Shown piece by piece: positions 1 through 5,164 of a stretch of DNA of 6,252 bases. Source of the DNA: Patescibacteria group bacterium UBA6130 (GTDB lineage Bacteria > Patescibacteriota > Microgenomatia > UBA12405 > UBA6130); contig DIVO01000002.1 in the NCBI GenBank assembly GCA_002428285.1, forward strand, positions 1-6,252. Reading direction: 5' to 3'. A program made the position numbers and the translations under genes. Numbering within the stretch: position 1 is the first letter of the stretch; each line of letters opens with the position of its first letter. Below the pieces are notes generated by a model, which was not told the DNA's origin, ran no database searches, and was given only the letters and a program-made list of their open reading frames with translations.

Positions 1-483
1 TTTGGAGGAGCTAAATCAAATTTATTTATAGATTATGATGTCAAACAAGAATACACCCAAGAACAAGATAGGTTAATTAAAAAAGTAACTGTAGAATATA
101 CCAACACTGCACCGCCATCTAATTGCAACCTAGAAGCCGGTGAGCTGTGTTTAAATGGTATCTACAGAAACTGGTTTAGAGTTTACGTACCCCAAGGCAG
201 CAAACTGATAAAAATGACAGGTTCGGAAGTTGAACCAATGGTTTACGATGAATTGGGAAAAACTGTTTTTGAAGGCTTTTATGGAGATAGTAATCCTCTC
301 TATCCTAAATCAAAACTGCAAATTAGCATTGAATATGAATTGCCATTCAACAAAGATACCTTTAATTTAACTATCCAAAAACAACCAGGTAAGGATTCTG
401 TCAACCATTCCTTCTACTTTAATGGAGAGCTTTTTGACGAAGAGGAAATTACCACCGACAGTCAAAGAACTATCAGTTTTTAA
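1..483 (+). CDS. DUF4012-family protein, C-terminal part (5' partial)
   Basis: The frame is open from the first base to the TAA at 481-483, giving 160 residues with the N-terminus outside the window. An ATG at 214 lies inside this frame and is not the start. The visible part resembles the C-terminal half of DUF4012 proteins: a 'FGGAKSNLFIDYDV' opening (residues 1-14), a beta-strand 'KKVTVEYTN' segment (27-35), and the typical 'GIYRNWFRVYVPQGSKL' block (about 54-70), followed by more beta-rich sequence to the end. Family members are usually large, anchored by an N-terminal membrane helix, and common in CPR and some Gram-positive bacteria. Their biochemical role is not established; a cell-surface role is often assumed. 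The family call rests on motif recall, not a search. The next gene starts 41 nt downstream, so the two could share a transcript. Confidence 0.78.
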   Translation, partial: FGGAKSNLFIDYDVKQEYTQEQDRLIKKVTVEYTNTAPPSNCNLEAGELCLNGIYRNWFRVYVPQGSKLIKMTGSEVEPMVYDELGKTVFEGFYGDSNPLYPKSKLQISIEYELPFNKDTFNLTIQKQPGKDSVNHSFYFNGELFDEEEITTDSQRTISF

Positions 484-524
484 GCAACAATGCACTTTGT
501 CAAAGATGGCATAGTGATACTTAA

Positions 525-1094
525 ATGAAATCATTCAAATTTAAGGGCTTTATTTTAGGTTCCAGAGAATGGCGCGAAAAAGACAAGCTCATTACCATAC
601 TAACTCTTGATCAGGGGAAAATTAAAGTGTTAGCAAAAGGAGTTAGAAACCTAAAAAGCAAAAGAGCAGGGTCTTTAAGCACGGGAACATATATAAAGGC
701 GATTTGCTTCAAGAGACAGGAAGATAGTTTGCCTATCCTTGGTGATTTGGAAGTGATGAGCCAGTATTTATATAAAGAAAATAACTTAAGATTAATTACT
801 ACTATTCTATATTTGAGCGAAATTACGGATAATCTTACTCCGGAAAATCAACCAGAGCCAAAATTATTTATTCTTTTTAAAAAAACACTTACAGAAGTAT
901 TTGTTTATAATAAGTTTGATAGCATTACAAAATATAGTGTAGAATTACCTTATCTATTGGGCTTTGGTATGAATGAAAAAGCTAAACAGCTTTTTTTATG
1001 CCGAAAGGTGAGAAAAGCTCAAGAAGAGGCCGAAAGATATATTTGCTCGATATCAGACAAAAAAATTAGAAGCTTATCGATAATGCGAACTTAA
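525..1094 (+). CDS. recO: RecO, DNA repair / recombination mediator protein (compact form)
   Basis: RecO works with RecR (and RecF) to load RecA onto SSB-coated single-stranded DNA in the cytoplasm. The N-terminal OB-fold is clear: 'GFILGSREWREKDKLITILT' (residues 8-27), then 'GKIKVLAKGVRNLKSKRAGSL' spread over 31-51, the usual family pattern of strand, basic loop and glycine. A helical middle domain follows (about 85-145), ending in 'LPYLLGFGM'. The protein has 189 residues against about 240 in E. coli. The usual zinc-binding CxxC pairs after the 'LLGFG' segment are absent; only scattered cysteines remain. The tail 'AERYICSISDKKIRSLSIM' (168-187) still resembles the 'ryl....gkklkSr..l' end of normal RecO, so this looks like an internally shortened protein rather than a broken one. 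No Shine-Dalgarno precedes the ATG at 525. The glyS gene begins 22 nt downstream. Confidence 0.85.
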   Translation: MKSFKFKGFILGSREWREKDKLITILTLDQGKIKVLAKGVRNLKSKRAGSLSTGTYIKAICFKRQEDSLPILGDLEVMSQYLYKENNLRLITTILYLSEITDNLTPENQPEPKLFILFKKTLTEVFVYNKFDSITKYSVELPYLLGFGMNEKAKQLFLCRKVRKAQEEAERYICSISDKKIRSLSIMRT

Positions 1095-1116
1095 AAACAT
1101 TCCTTAACAAAAAATT

Positions 1117-2508
1117 ATGCAAGACAAAACGGAAAAAGAAGATCTAAAACTTTCAAAAATAGTATCTTTATGCAAAAGAAGGGGGTTTGTTTTTCCCAGC
1201 TCAGAGATTTATGGAGGCATAAGAGGTTTTTACGACTTTGGACCGCTCGGTGTCGAAATGAAAAACAATATTAAGAAATTGTGGTGGCAGGAGATAGTCC
1301 AGAAAAGAGATAACATCGTAGGAATTGACGGAAGTATCATAACTCATCCCAAGGTTTGGACAGCATCGGGACATATAGAAAATTTTACCGATCCTTTGGT
1401 TGACTGTTTAAAATGCAAAAGAAGATTTAGAGCCGACACTCTTGTGGATGTTTCAGAACAAGATCAAGATGAATCAGACGAAAATTTGATTAAAAAATTA
1501 GAGAAGCTGATTAAAAATAAAGAATGCCCTGTGTGTAAAGGCAAACTTGGAAAGGTGAGAAGATTTAATTTATTGGTTGAGGCTAATATTGGAGTGCTTG
1601 AGGATTCAAAGGAAAAAGTCTATCTTAGGGGAGAAGCATGTCAGTCTATATATCTTGATTACGAAAATGTGCTTAACACTAGCAGGCAAAAAATTCCTTT
1701 TGGCATCGCCCAAATTGGGAAAGCTTTTAGAAACGAAATTACTCCTAGATATTTTCTTTATAGACAAAGAGAATTTGAACAATGGGATGTGCAGTTTTTT
1801 GTCCGCCCCGATGAAATGAGTAAATGGTATGAATACTGGAAAACAGAAAGAATGAGTTGGTATCAAAAAATTGTCACTAACCCAGAAGATGTCAGGTTAA
1901 GACAGCACAAAACAAACGAATTAGCCCACTATGCCAAAAAAGCTTATGATATTGAATACAACACTTCTTTTGGAGGTTGGCTAGAATGGGAAGGGATCCA
2001 TTGGAGAGGTGATTGGGATTTATCAAGGCATGGAAAATTTTCTAACCACGACTTTACTTACACTGATCCCCAAACAGAAGAAAAATTCATCCCCTGGATT
2101 GTTGAAACTTCCGGAGGCGTTGATCGGACTTTCCTTTATCTGCTCCTTGATGCCTACACTGAAGAAAAAACAAACGGAAAAGAAAGAATTATACTTAAAT
2201 TGAATCCAAAGATTGCACCTGTTAAGATTGCTGTATTTCCACTCTTGGCAAATAAGCCAGAACTTATAAATAAGGCTAAAGAGGTTTATAAATTATTAAA
2301 GAAAAAATTTAATGTTGTCTGGGATGACAGAGGCAACATTGGCAAACGTTATCTTTCTCAAGATGAAATCGGCACACCCTGGTGTCTGACTATTGATTTT
2401 GATTCTCTAAAAGATAATACTGTTACTGTTAGAGATAGAGATTCTACCAAGCAAACAAGAGAAAAAATTGAAGATCTAATTTCTTTATTTTCGAAAATAC
2501 TTGACTAA
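1117..2508 (+). CDS. glyS: Glycyl-tRNA synthetase, dimeric single-chain (class II) type
   Basis: Cytoplasmic enzyme that charges tRNA-Gly with glycine using ATP. The 463 residues are full length for the homodimeric (eukaryote/archaea-like) GlyRS; it is not the alpha/beta tetramer type of E. coli. The N-terminal block 'RRGFVFPSSEIYGGIRGFYD' (21-40) with 'GPLGVEMKNNI' is diagnostic. An insertion carries two CxxC pairs (C97/C100 and C137/C140), likely a zinc-binding knuckle. Class II motif 2 is 'FRNEITPRYFLYRQREFEQ' (204-222). The glycine-pocket region is 'EWEGIHWRGDWDLSRH' (290-305). Motif 3 is 'SGGVDRTFLYLLLDAY' (332-347), with R337 as the class II arginine. The anticodon-binding domain runs from about 366 to 460, with 'KIAVFPLL', 'VVWDDRGNIGKRY' and 'DEIGTPWCLTID'. 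The first ATG of the frame fits the family N-terminus; it has no Shine-Dalgarno. The gene after it is 26 nt away. Confidence 0.97.
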   Translation: MQDKTEKEDLKLSKIVSLCKRRGFVFPSSEIYGGIRGFYDFGPLGVEMKNNIKKLWWQEIVQKRDNIVGIDGSIITHPKVWTASGHIENFTDPLVDCLKCKRRFRADTLVDVSEQDQDESDENLIKKLEKLIKNKECPVCKGKLGKVRRFNLLVEANIGVLEDSKEKVYLRGEACQSIYLDYENVLNTSRQKIPFGIAQIGKAFRNEITPRYFLYRQREFEQWDVQFFVRPDEMSKWYEYWKTERMSWYQKIVTNPEDVRLRQHKTNELAHYAKKAYDIEYNTSFGGWLEWEGIHWRGDWDLSRHGKFSNHDFTYTDPQTEEKFIPWIVETSGGVDRTFLYLLLDAYTEEKTNGKERIILKLNPKIAPVKIAVFPLLANKPELINKAKEVYKLLKKKFNVVWDDRGNIGKRYLSQDEIGTPWCLTIDFDSLKDNTVTVRDRDSTKQTREKIEDLISLFSKILD

Positions 2509-2528
2509 TAATTTTTACCAGTTAAACT
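2501..2528 (+). promoter_or_regulatory. Candidate promoter overlapping the glyS stop, leaderless for the next gene
   Basis: TTGACT (2501-2506, 5 of 6 to the -35 consensus) is separated by 16 nt from TAAACT (2523-2528, 4 of 6 to the -10). Transcription would begin about 6-7 nt downstream, at or next to the ATG at 2535, which has no Shine-Dalgarno. In AT-rich DNA such matches arise easily by chance, so this is only a candidate. Confidence 0.3.
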
Positions 2529-2534
2529 TAATAC

Positions 2535-3314
2535 ATGACGAATAACAAAAAATTATTAATAATCTTCGGAGTAATTTTTGCAGTTATAGCTGGGTTTTTT
2601 GTTTTTTGGCTTCTTGCGGATCCATTTGCACAAAAAAATGATGAAGCGGTTAAGGCTCAGCCAACAAAAGTTATAAAAAAACTTGAGATGTCAGAAGATG
2701 ACTATCCCATTATTTCGATGGCTTTAAAGAATAATGATCATTATGTTGATTTAATTATTGATAAAATCCCCGAATTTATTAATGATATCGAGTTTGAGTT
2801 TCTATATAATTCTATTGACGAGAACGGCCAAGAGTTCCAAAAAGGTCAATTTGATAATTTTGAAGTCGAGGAAGACAAAGTTGAAAAAGAAATACTTTTG
2901 GGAACTTCAAGCTGTACAACAGGAACATGCAAATACAAATATGATGAAAATATTTCCTCAGGCAAACTGATTCTTAAACTAAAGGATGCAGAAGGTAAAA
3001 TCGCCTCTTTTGACATTCCCTTCTTGGTGGTCAAAGAAGATGGAGATGTGAACCTCTCTGAACTGGAAGGCAGTTCTTCCAGTTTGACCCTTACAAACCC
3101 AAATAGTCCAAATTTAATTTTACACAAAACTCTTGGATATTATACACGCCCCAGCCAAGATTCTTTTAGCGGTCCATATCAGATCTCATCTAGCTCAATC
3201 TTGCTTCCTCTAACCTATTCAGATCAGGAAAATCTCTTTATTTTTAAAGATAATGAGTGGGTTTCTTCAAGCGATATTCCCCTTAATGCACCCTTCATAA
3301 TTGTTAGCGAATAA
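2535..3314 (+). CDS. Membrane-anchored extracytoplasmic protein of unknown function
   Basis: I do not recognise a family. The 259 residues start with a short basic N-terminus (MTNNKK) and one hydrophobic segment (about 7-28, 'LLIIFGVIFAVIAGFFVFWL') that should act as an uncleaved signal anchor, leaving the rest outside the membrane. No lipobox cysteine is seen. Residues 34-56 are a polar linker. The body (about 57-167) alternates hydrophobic and charged positions as in a beta-sandwich and contains a close cysteine pair, C127 and C132 in 'CTTGTC', that could form a disulfide. A serine-rich stretch (about 175-192) separates it from a C-terminal part (about 193-259) that looks like a second small beta domain, with 'LGYYTRPSQDSFSGPYQ' and 'FKDNEWVSSSDIPLNAPF'. 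The gene lies between glyS and the dcw cluster. A cell-envelope role is possible from location and topology only. The frame is complete, and the start codon leads straight into the anchor. Confidence 0.85.
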   Translation: MTNNKKLLIIFGVIFAVIAGFFVFWLLADPFAQKNDEAVKAQPTKVIKKLEMSEDDYPIISMALKNNDHYVDLIIDKIPEFINDIEFEFLYNSIDENGQEFQKGQFDNFEVEEDKVEKEILLGTSSCTTGTCKYKYDENISSGKLILKLKDAEGKIASFDIPFLVVKEDGDVNLSELEGSSSSLTLTNPNSPNLILHKTLGYYTRPSQDSFSGPYQISSSSILLPLTYSDQENLFIFKDNEWVSSSDIPLNAPFIIVSE

Positions 3315-3473
3315 CTACTTGAACTTCTCAAAAGATTTGATCTATCTTGAATAAATCGGTCTTCATAATGCTGTTTTCAAAATATTATCAAACTAAAAAA
3401 TAGATATTTACTCTTTGCCACACCTATATGCTTTAGATTCATCCTGTTCTTAAGAATTATTGTCATTTGACTC
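3315..3473 (+). other. Non-coding stretch upstream of the mraZ promoter
   Basis: This AT-rich gap separates the unknown membrane protein from the dcw promoter. I find no convincing ORF, tRNA or GC-rich hairpin with a T tract. The only structure noticed is a short AAGAT/ATCTT inverted repeat near 3335-3351, too weak for a terminator, and a 10-bp palindrome at 3447-3456. The gap is long for this compact genome, and it makes a separate transcription start for mraZ plausible. Confidence 0.5.
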
Positions 3474-3502
3474 TTGACAATGAGGTAAAAATATCCGAAA
3501 AT
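3474..3502 (+). promoter_or_regulatory. Putative dcw operon promoter in front of mraZ
   Basis: A perfect -35 hexamer TTGACA (3474-3479) is followed by a 17-nt spacer and GAAAAT (3497-3502, 4 of 6 to TATAAT). The predicted transcription start is near 3509, about 12 nt before the proposed mraZ ATG, so the leader is very short. The promoter abuts and slightly overlaps the 10-bp repeat array, as expected for a repressor that blocks its own transcription. A second, weaker TTGACT lies 7 bp upstream (3467-3472). Confidence 0.55.
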
Positions 3503-3540
3503 GGTTACAAGTGGAACAAAATGGTGAAAAATGGTGAAAA
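3501..3540 (+). promoter_or_regulatory. MraZ-box array: four tandem 10-bp TGG repeats
   Basis: Four consecutive 10-mers are ATGGTTACAA (3501), GTGGAACAAA (3511), ATGGTGAAAA (3521) and ATGGTGAAAA (3531). TGG recurs exactly every 10 bp, one helical turn, at 3502, 3512, 3522 and 3532, and the last two units are identical. Known MraZ operators are direct repeats with a TGG core at the same 10-bp spacing just upstream of mraZ (TGGGN units with 5-nt spacers in E. coli). Because 10 is not a multiple of 3, the repeat cannot come from a repeated peptide, so the constraint is on DNA. The array runs from the -10 element over the predicted transcription start and into the first codons of mraZ, as expected for autorepression. 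Confidence 0.8.
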
Positions 3541-3970
3541 ATTAATCGGACAATATAAGGTAAAGGTAACAAGTAAAGGAAGAGTTGCCTTTCCCAAAAA
3601 ACTACGAGAAGTTGTCGGAAACCAGATAATTATTACCAGAGGTTATGACAATAGTCTTATGGCAGTTCCTATTAAAGAGTGGAATAAGTTAATGAGCGAC
3701 ATTGAAAACGGACATTTTTTTAAAGAGGCAACAAGAGACACAACTAGGTTTATTCTTGGAAATGCCGCACAGATAGATCTGGACCATCAAGGAAGATTTA
3801 TAATGCCTATGCATTTAAAAGAATTCGCTCAAATAAGCAGGGAGGCAATATTTTTAGGATTGGGAAAATACATAGAAATCTGGGACAAGAGAAAGTGGGA
3901 TAGTTACCAAAGCTATTTAGGAAAAAATATTAAAGAAATATCACAAAAAATTGAAAATGCCAGAGAATAA
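3521..3970 (+). CDS. mraZ: MraZ, transcriptional regulator of the dcw cluster
   Basis: MraZ is a ring-forming DNA-binding protein with two SpoVT/AbrB-like domains that represses its own dcw operon. Domain 1 begins at 'LIGQYKVKVTSKGRVAFPKKLRE' (split over residues 8-30), matching the usual 'MFIGEYEHTLDAKGRVSIPAKFRE' pattern; domain 2 has 'IDLDHQGRFIMPMHL' (85-99). The first domain has Thr where the DxxGR motif normally has Asp (TSKGR, 17-21); the second keeps DHQGR (88-92). The frame is open upstream to a TTG at 3467, but that TTG lies ahead of the promoter's -35 and its extension has no family match. Starting at the ATG at 3521 gives 149 residues, normal for MraZ; the GTG at 3524 is a close alternative. 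No good Shine-Dalgarno is seen. Two operator repeats fall inside the first codons. The 3' end overlaps rsmH by 14 nt. Confidence 0.92.
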   Translation: MVKNGEKLIGQYKVKVTSKGRVAFPKKLREVVGNQIIITRGYDNSLMAVPIKEWNKLMSDIENGHFFKEATRDTTRFILGNAAQIDLDHQGRFIMPMHLKEFAQISREAIFLGLGKYIEIWDKRKWDSYQSYLGKNIKEISQKIENARE

Positions 3971-4856
3971 AATCAACTGGCATAAACCAGTACTTTTACA
4001 ACAAGCAATCAATCTGCTGGAAATCAAAAAACAGCAAAAATATATTGACGCGACTCTTGGAAATGGCGGATATAGTCAAGAAATATGCCGATTAGGAGGG
4101 AATGTCCTTTCAATCGATGCAGATAAAAGAATGATTGAGTTAACCAAAAAGCGCTACAAAAACTGCCCCAGTGCTTTTTGGAAGATTGTTCAGGGAAATT
4201 TTTCCAGGATTAAAGAAATCGCCAAAGAAAATAGCTTTTTGCCTTGCAGTGGAATAGTGTTTGACCTAGGAATCTCTAGTCTTCACTATACCTCTGGTCG
4301 AGGTTTCTCATTTAAAGACAAAGATAATTTAGACATGAGGCTTGATGAGGATAATCAAACCTTAACTGCTCATGAAATTATCAATACTTATCCTAAAGAC
4401 CTACTGGAAGAAAAACTTAGATATATAGCCCAAGAGCCTTTAGCTTTTCAGATAGCCGAAGAGATCGCAAAAAAAAGAAAAAGCCTAAAGATTAAGTCTG
4501 CTGAGGAACTAGCATCAATAATCAAAACAGTATATGAGAGTCACAAAATTAAAACTAAAACTCATCCGGCAACAAAAACATTTATGGCTTTAAGAATAAT
4601 GGTTAATAAAGAATATGAAAATCTTAATGAAGGATTGAGACAAGCGTTTGAAACACTAGAAGTTGGCGGCAGATTGGTTGTAGTCAGTTTCCATTCAGGT
4701 GAGGACAGAATCACTAAATTATATTTTCGAAAGTTGATTAAACAAAAAGAGGCTGAAGACCTTACAAAAAAAGGCATCAGGGCAAGTTATAGGGAAATAA
4801 AAGAAAATCATCTCTCACGAAGCGCAATTTTAAGAGGGATAGAAAAAATAAACTAA
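3957..4856 (+). CDS. rsmH: RsmH (MraW), 16S rRNA m4C1402 N4-methyltransferase
   Basis: SAM-dependent methyltransferase that modifies the N4 of C1402 in the decoding centre of 16S rRNA. It has 299 residues, close to the usual 310 or so. After the family opening 'WHKPVLLQQAINLL' (8-21) come the SAM-binding 'DATLGNGGYS' (31-40; usually DATLGGGGHS), the acidic strand end 'LSIDAD' (51-56), 'FDLGISSLHYTSGRGFSF' (102-119), 'LDMRLDED' (125-132), 'HPATKTFMALRIMVN' (203-217), 'VVVSFHSGEDRITK' (241-254; usually SFHSLEDR) and the C-terminal 'SRSAILRGIEK' (287-297). These make the call secure. I chose the ATG at 3957 over an in-frame TTG at 3951, since it gives the normal N-terminus. No Shine-Dalgarno is visible, so translation is probably coupled to mraZ through the 14-nt overlap. 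Its stop shares one base with the next start (TAATG). Confidence 0.97.
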   Translation: MPENKINWHKPVLLQQAINLLEIKKQQKYIDATLGNGGYSQEICRLGGNVLSIDADKRMIELTKKRYKNCPSAFWKIVQGNFSRIKEIAKENSFLPCSGIVFDLGISSLHYTSGRGFSFKDKDNLDMRLDEDNQTLTAHEIINTYPKDLLEEKLRYIAQEPLAFQIAEEIAKKRKSLKIKSAEELASIIKTVYESHKIKTKTHPATKTFMALRIMVNKEYENLNEGLRQAFETLEVGGRLVVVSFHSGEDRITKLYFRKLIKQKEAEDLTKKGIRASYREIKENHLSRSAILRGIEKIN

Positions 4857-5164
4857 TGAAAAGAAGTATATTAATGCCGATTATGATCACAGTGTTATTG
4901 CTCCAGTTGGGAGTATGGGTTGTATTGCACAACTTGGTTATAAACACCGCTATAACACTTGAAGATCTTAACACACAAGCTAACAGACAAGAAAAAAATA
5001 TAGCTCAATTAAATATCGAAATAGCAAAAGCGACATCTTTAAAAACTTTAGCAAAAAAATCACAAGATATTCAGCTCAAACCAATCAGCGAGATAATAAA
5101 TCTTGATAATTCACCTCTTGCTCTTGTTCAAAAACCAGTTCTAAATCAATCCAAGGAGCCATGA
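4856..5164 (+). CDS. ftsL: FtsL-like divisome protein (short bitopic coiled-coil protein)
   Basis: FtsL is a small bitopic membrane protein that pairs with a DivIC/FtsB partner and activates septal peptidoglycan synthesis by FtsW-FtsI. This 102-residue protein has the right architecture: a short cytoplasmic N-terminus, one membrane helix (about 6-28, rich in I, L and V), then a likely coiled coil (about 34-66, 'TLEDLNTQANRQEKNIAQL' and following), the segment 'ATSLKTLAKKSQDIQLKP' (59-76) that resembles the end of FtsL/DivIC domains, and a loose polar tail. Sequence similarity alone would be weak, as is usual for FtsL. The call relies on topology plus the conserved position between rsmH and ftsI. 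The ATG overlaps the rsmH stop by one base; the TGA at 5162-5164 overlaps the ftsI start (ATGA), which favours translational coupling at both ends. Confidence 0.78.
   Translation: MKRSILMPIMITVLLLQLGVWVVLHNLVINTAITLEDLNTQANRQEKNIAQLNIEIAKATSLKTLAKKSQDIQLKPISEIINLDNSPLALVQKPVLNQSKEP
5153..5158 (+). promoter_or_regulatory. AAGGAG Shine-Dalgarno-like site at unusual 2-nt spacing from ftsI
   Basis: AAGGAG sits at the end of ftsL, only 2 nt before the ftsI ATG at 5161. The optimum is about 5-9 nt. It is the best purine-rich match next to any start in the window, yet too close for normal use. It may be chance, or ftsI may rely on termination-reinitiation at the ATGA overlap. Confidence 0.3.

Noticed and set aside
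497..521. Possible promoter before recO (TTGTCA ... GATACT)
   Set aside because: The spacer is only 13 nt and the -10 match is poor.
987..1000. T-run in recO as a frameshift site
   Set aside because: The current frame continues into a RecO-like C-terminus, while the alternative frame ends soon without family resemblance.
1606..1866. Reverse-strand open frame inside glyS
   Set aside because: It lies wholly within a certain GlyRS coding region, has no recognisable domain, and looks like a shadow of the real frame. The other overlapping frames inside glyS, the unknown gene and rsmH were dropped for the same reason.
3335..3351. Inverted repeat AAGAT...ATCTT as a terminator after the unknown gene
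   Set aside because: The stem is only 5 bp, AT-rich, and has no following T tract.
3447..3456. Perfect 10-bp palindrome TTCTTAAGAA upstream of the mraZ promoter
   Set aside because: It is short and AT-rich, does not extend, and is well within chance for a 200-nt AT-rich gap.
4777..4974. Reverse-strand hydrophobic open frame across the rsmH/ftsL junction
   Set aside because: Its hydrophobic stretch is the complement of the ftsL membrane-helix codons. The forward genes explain the region.
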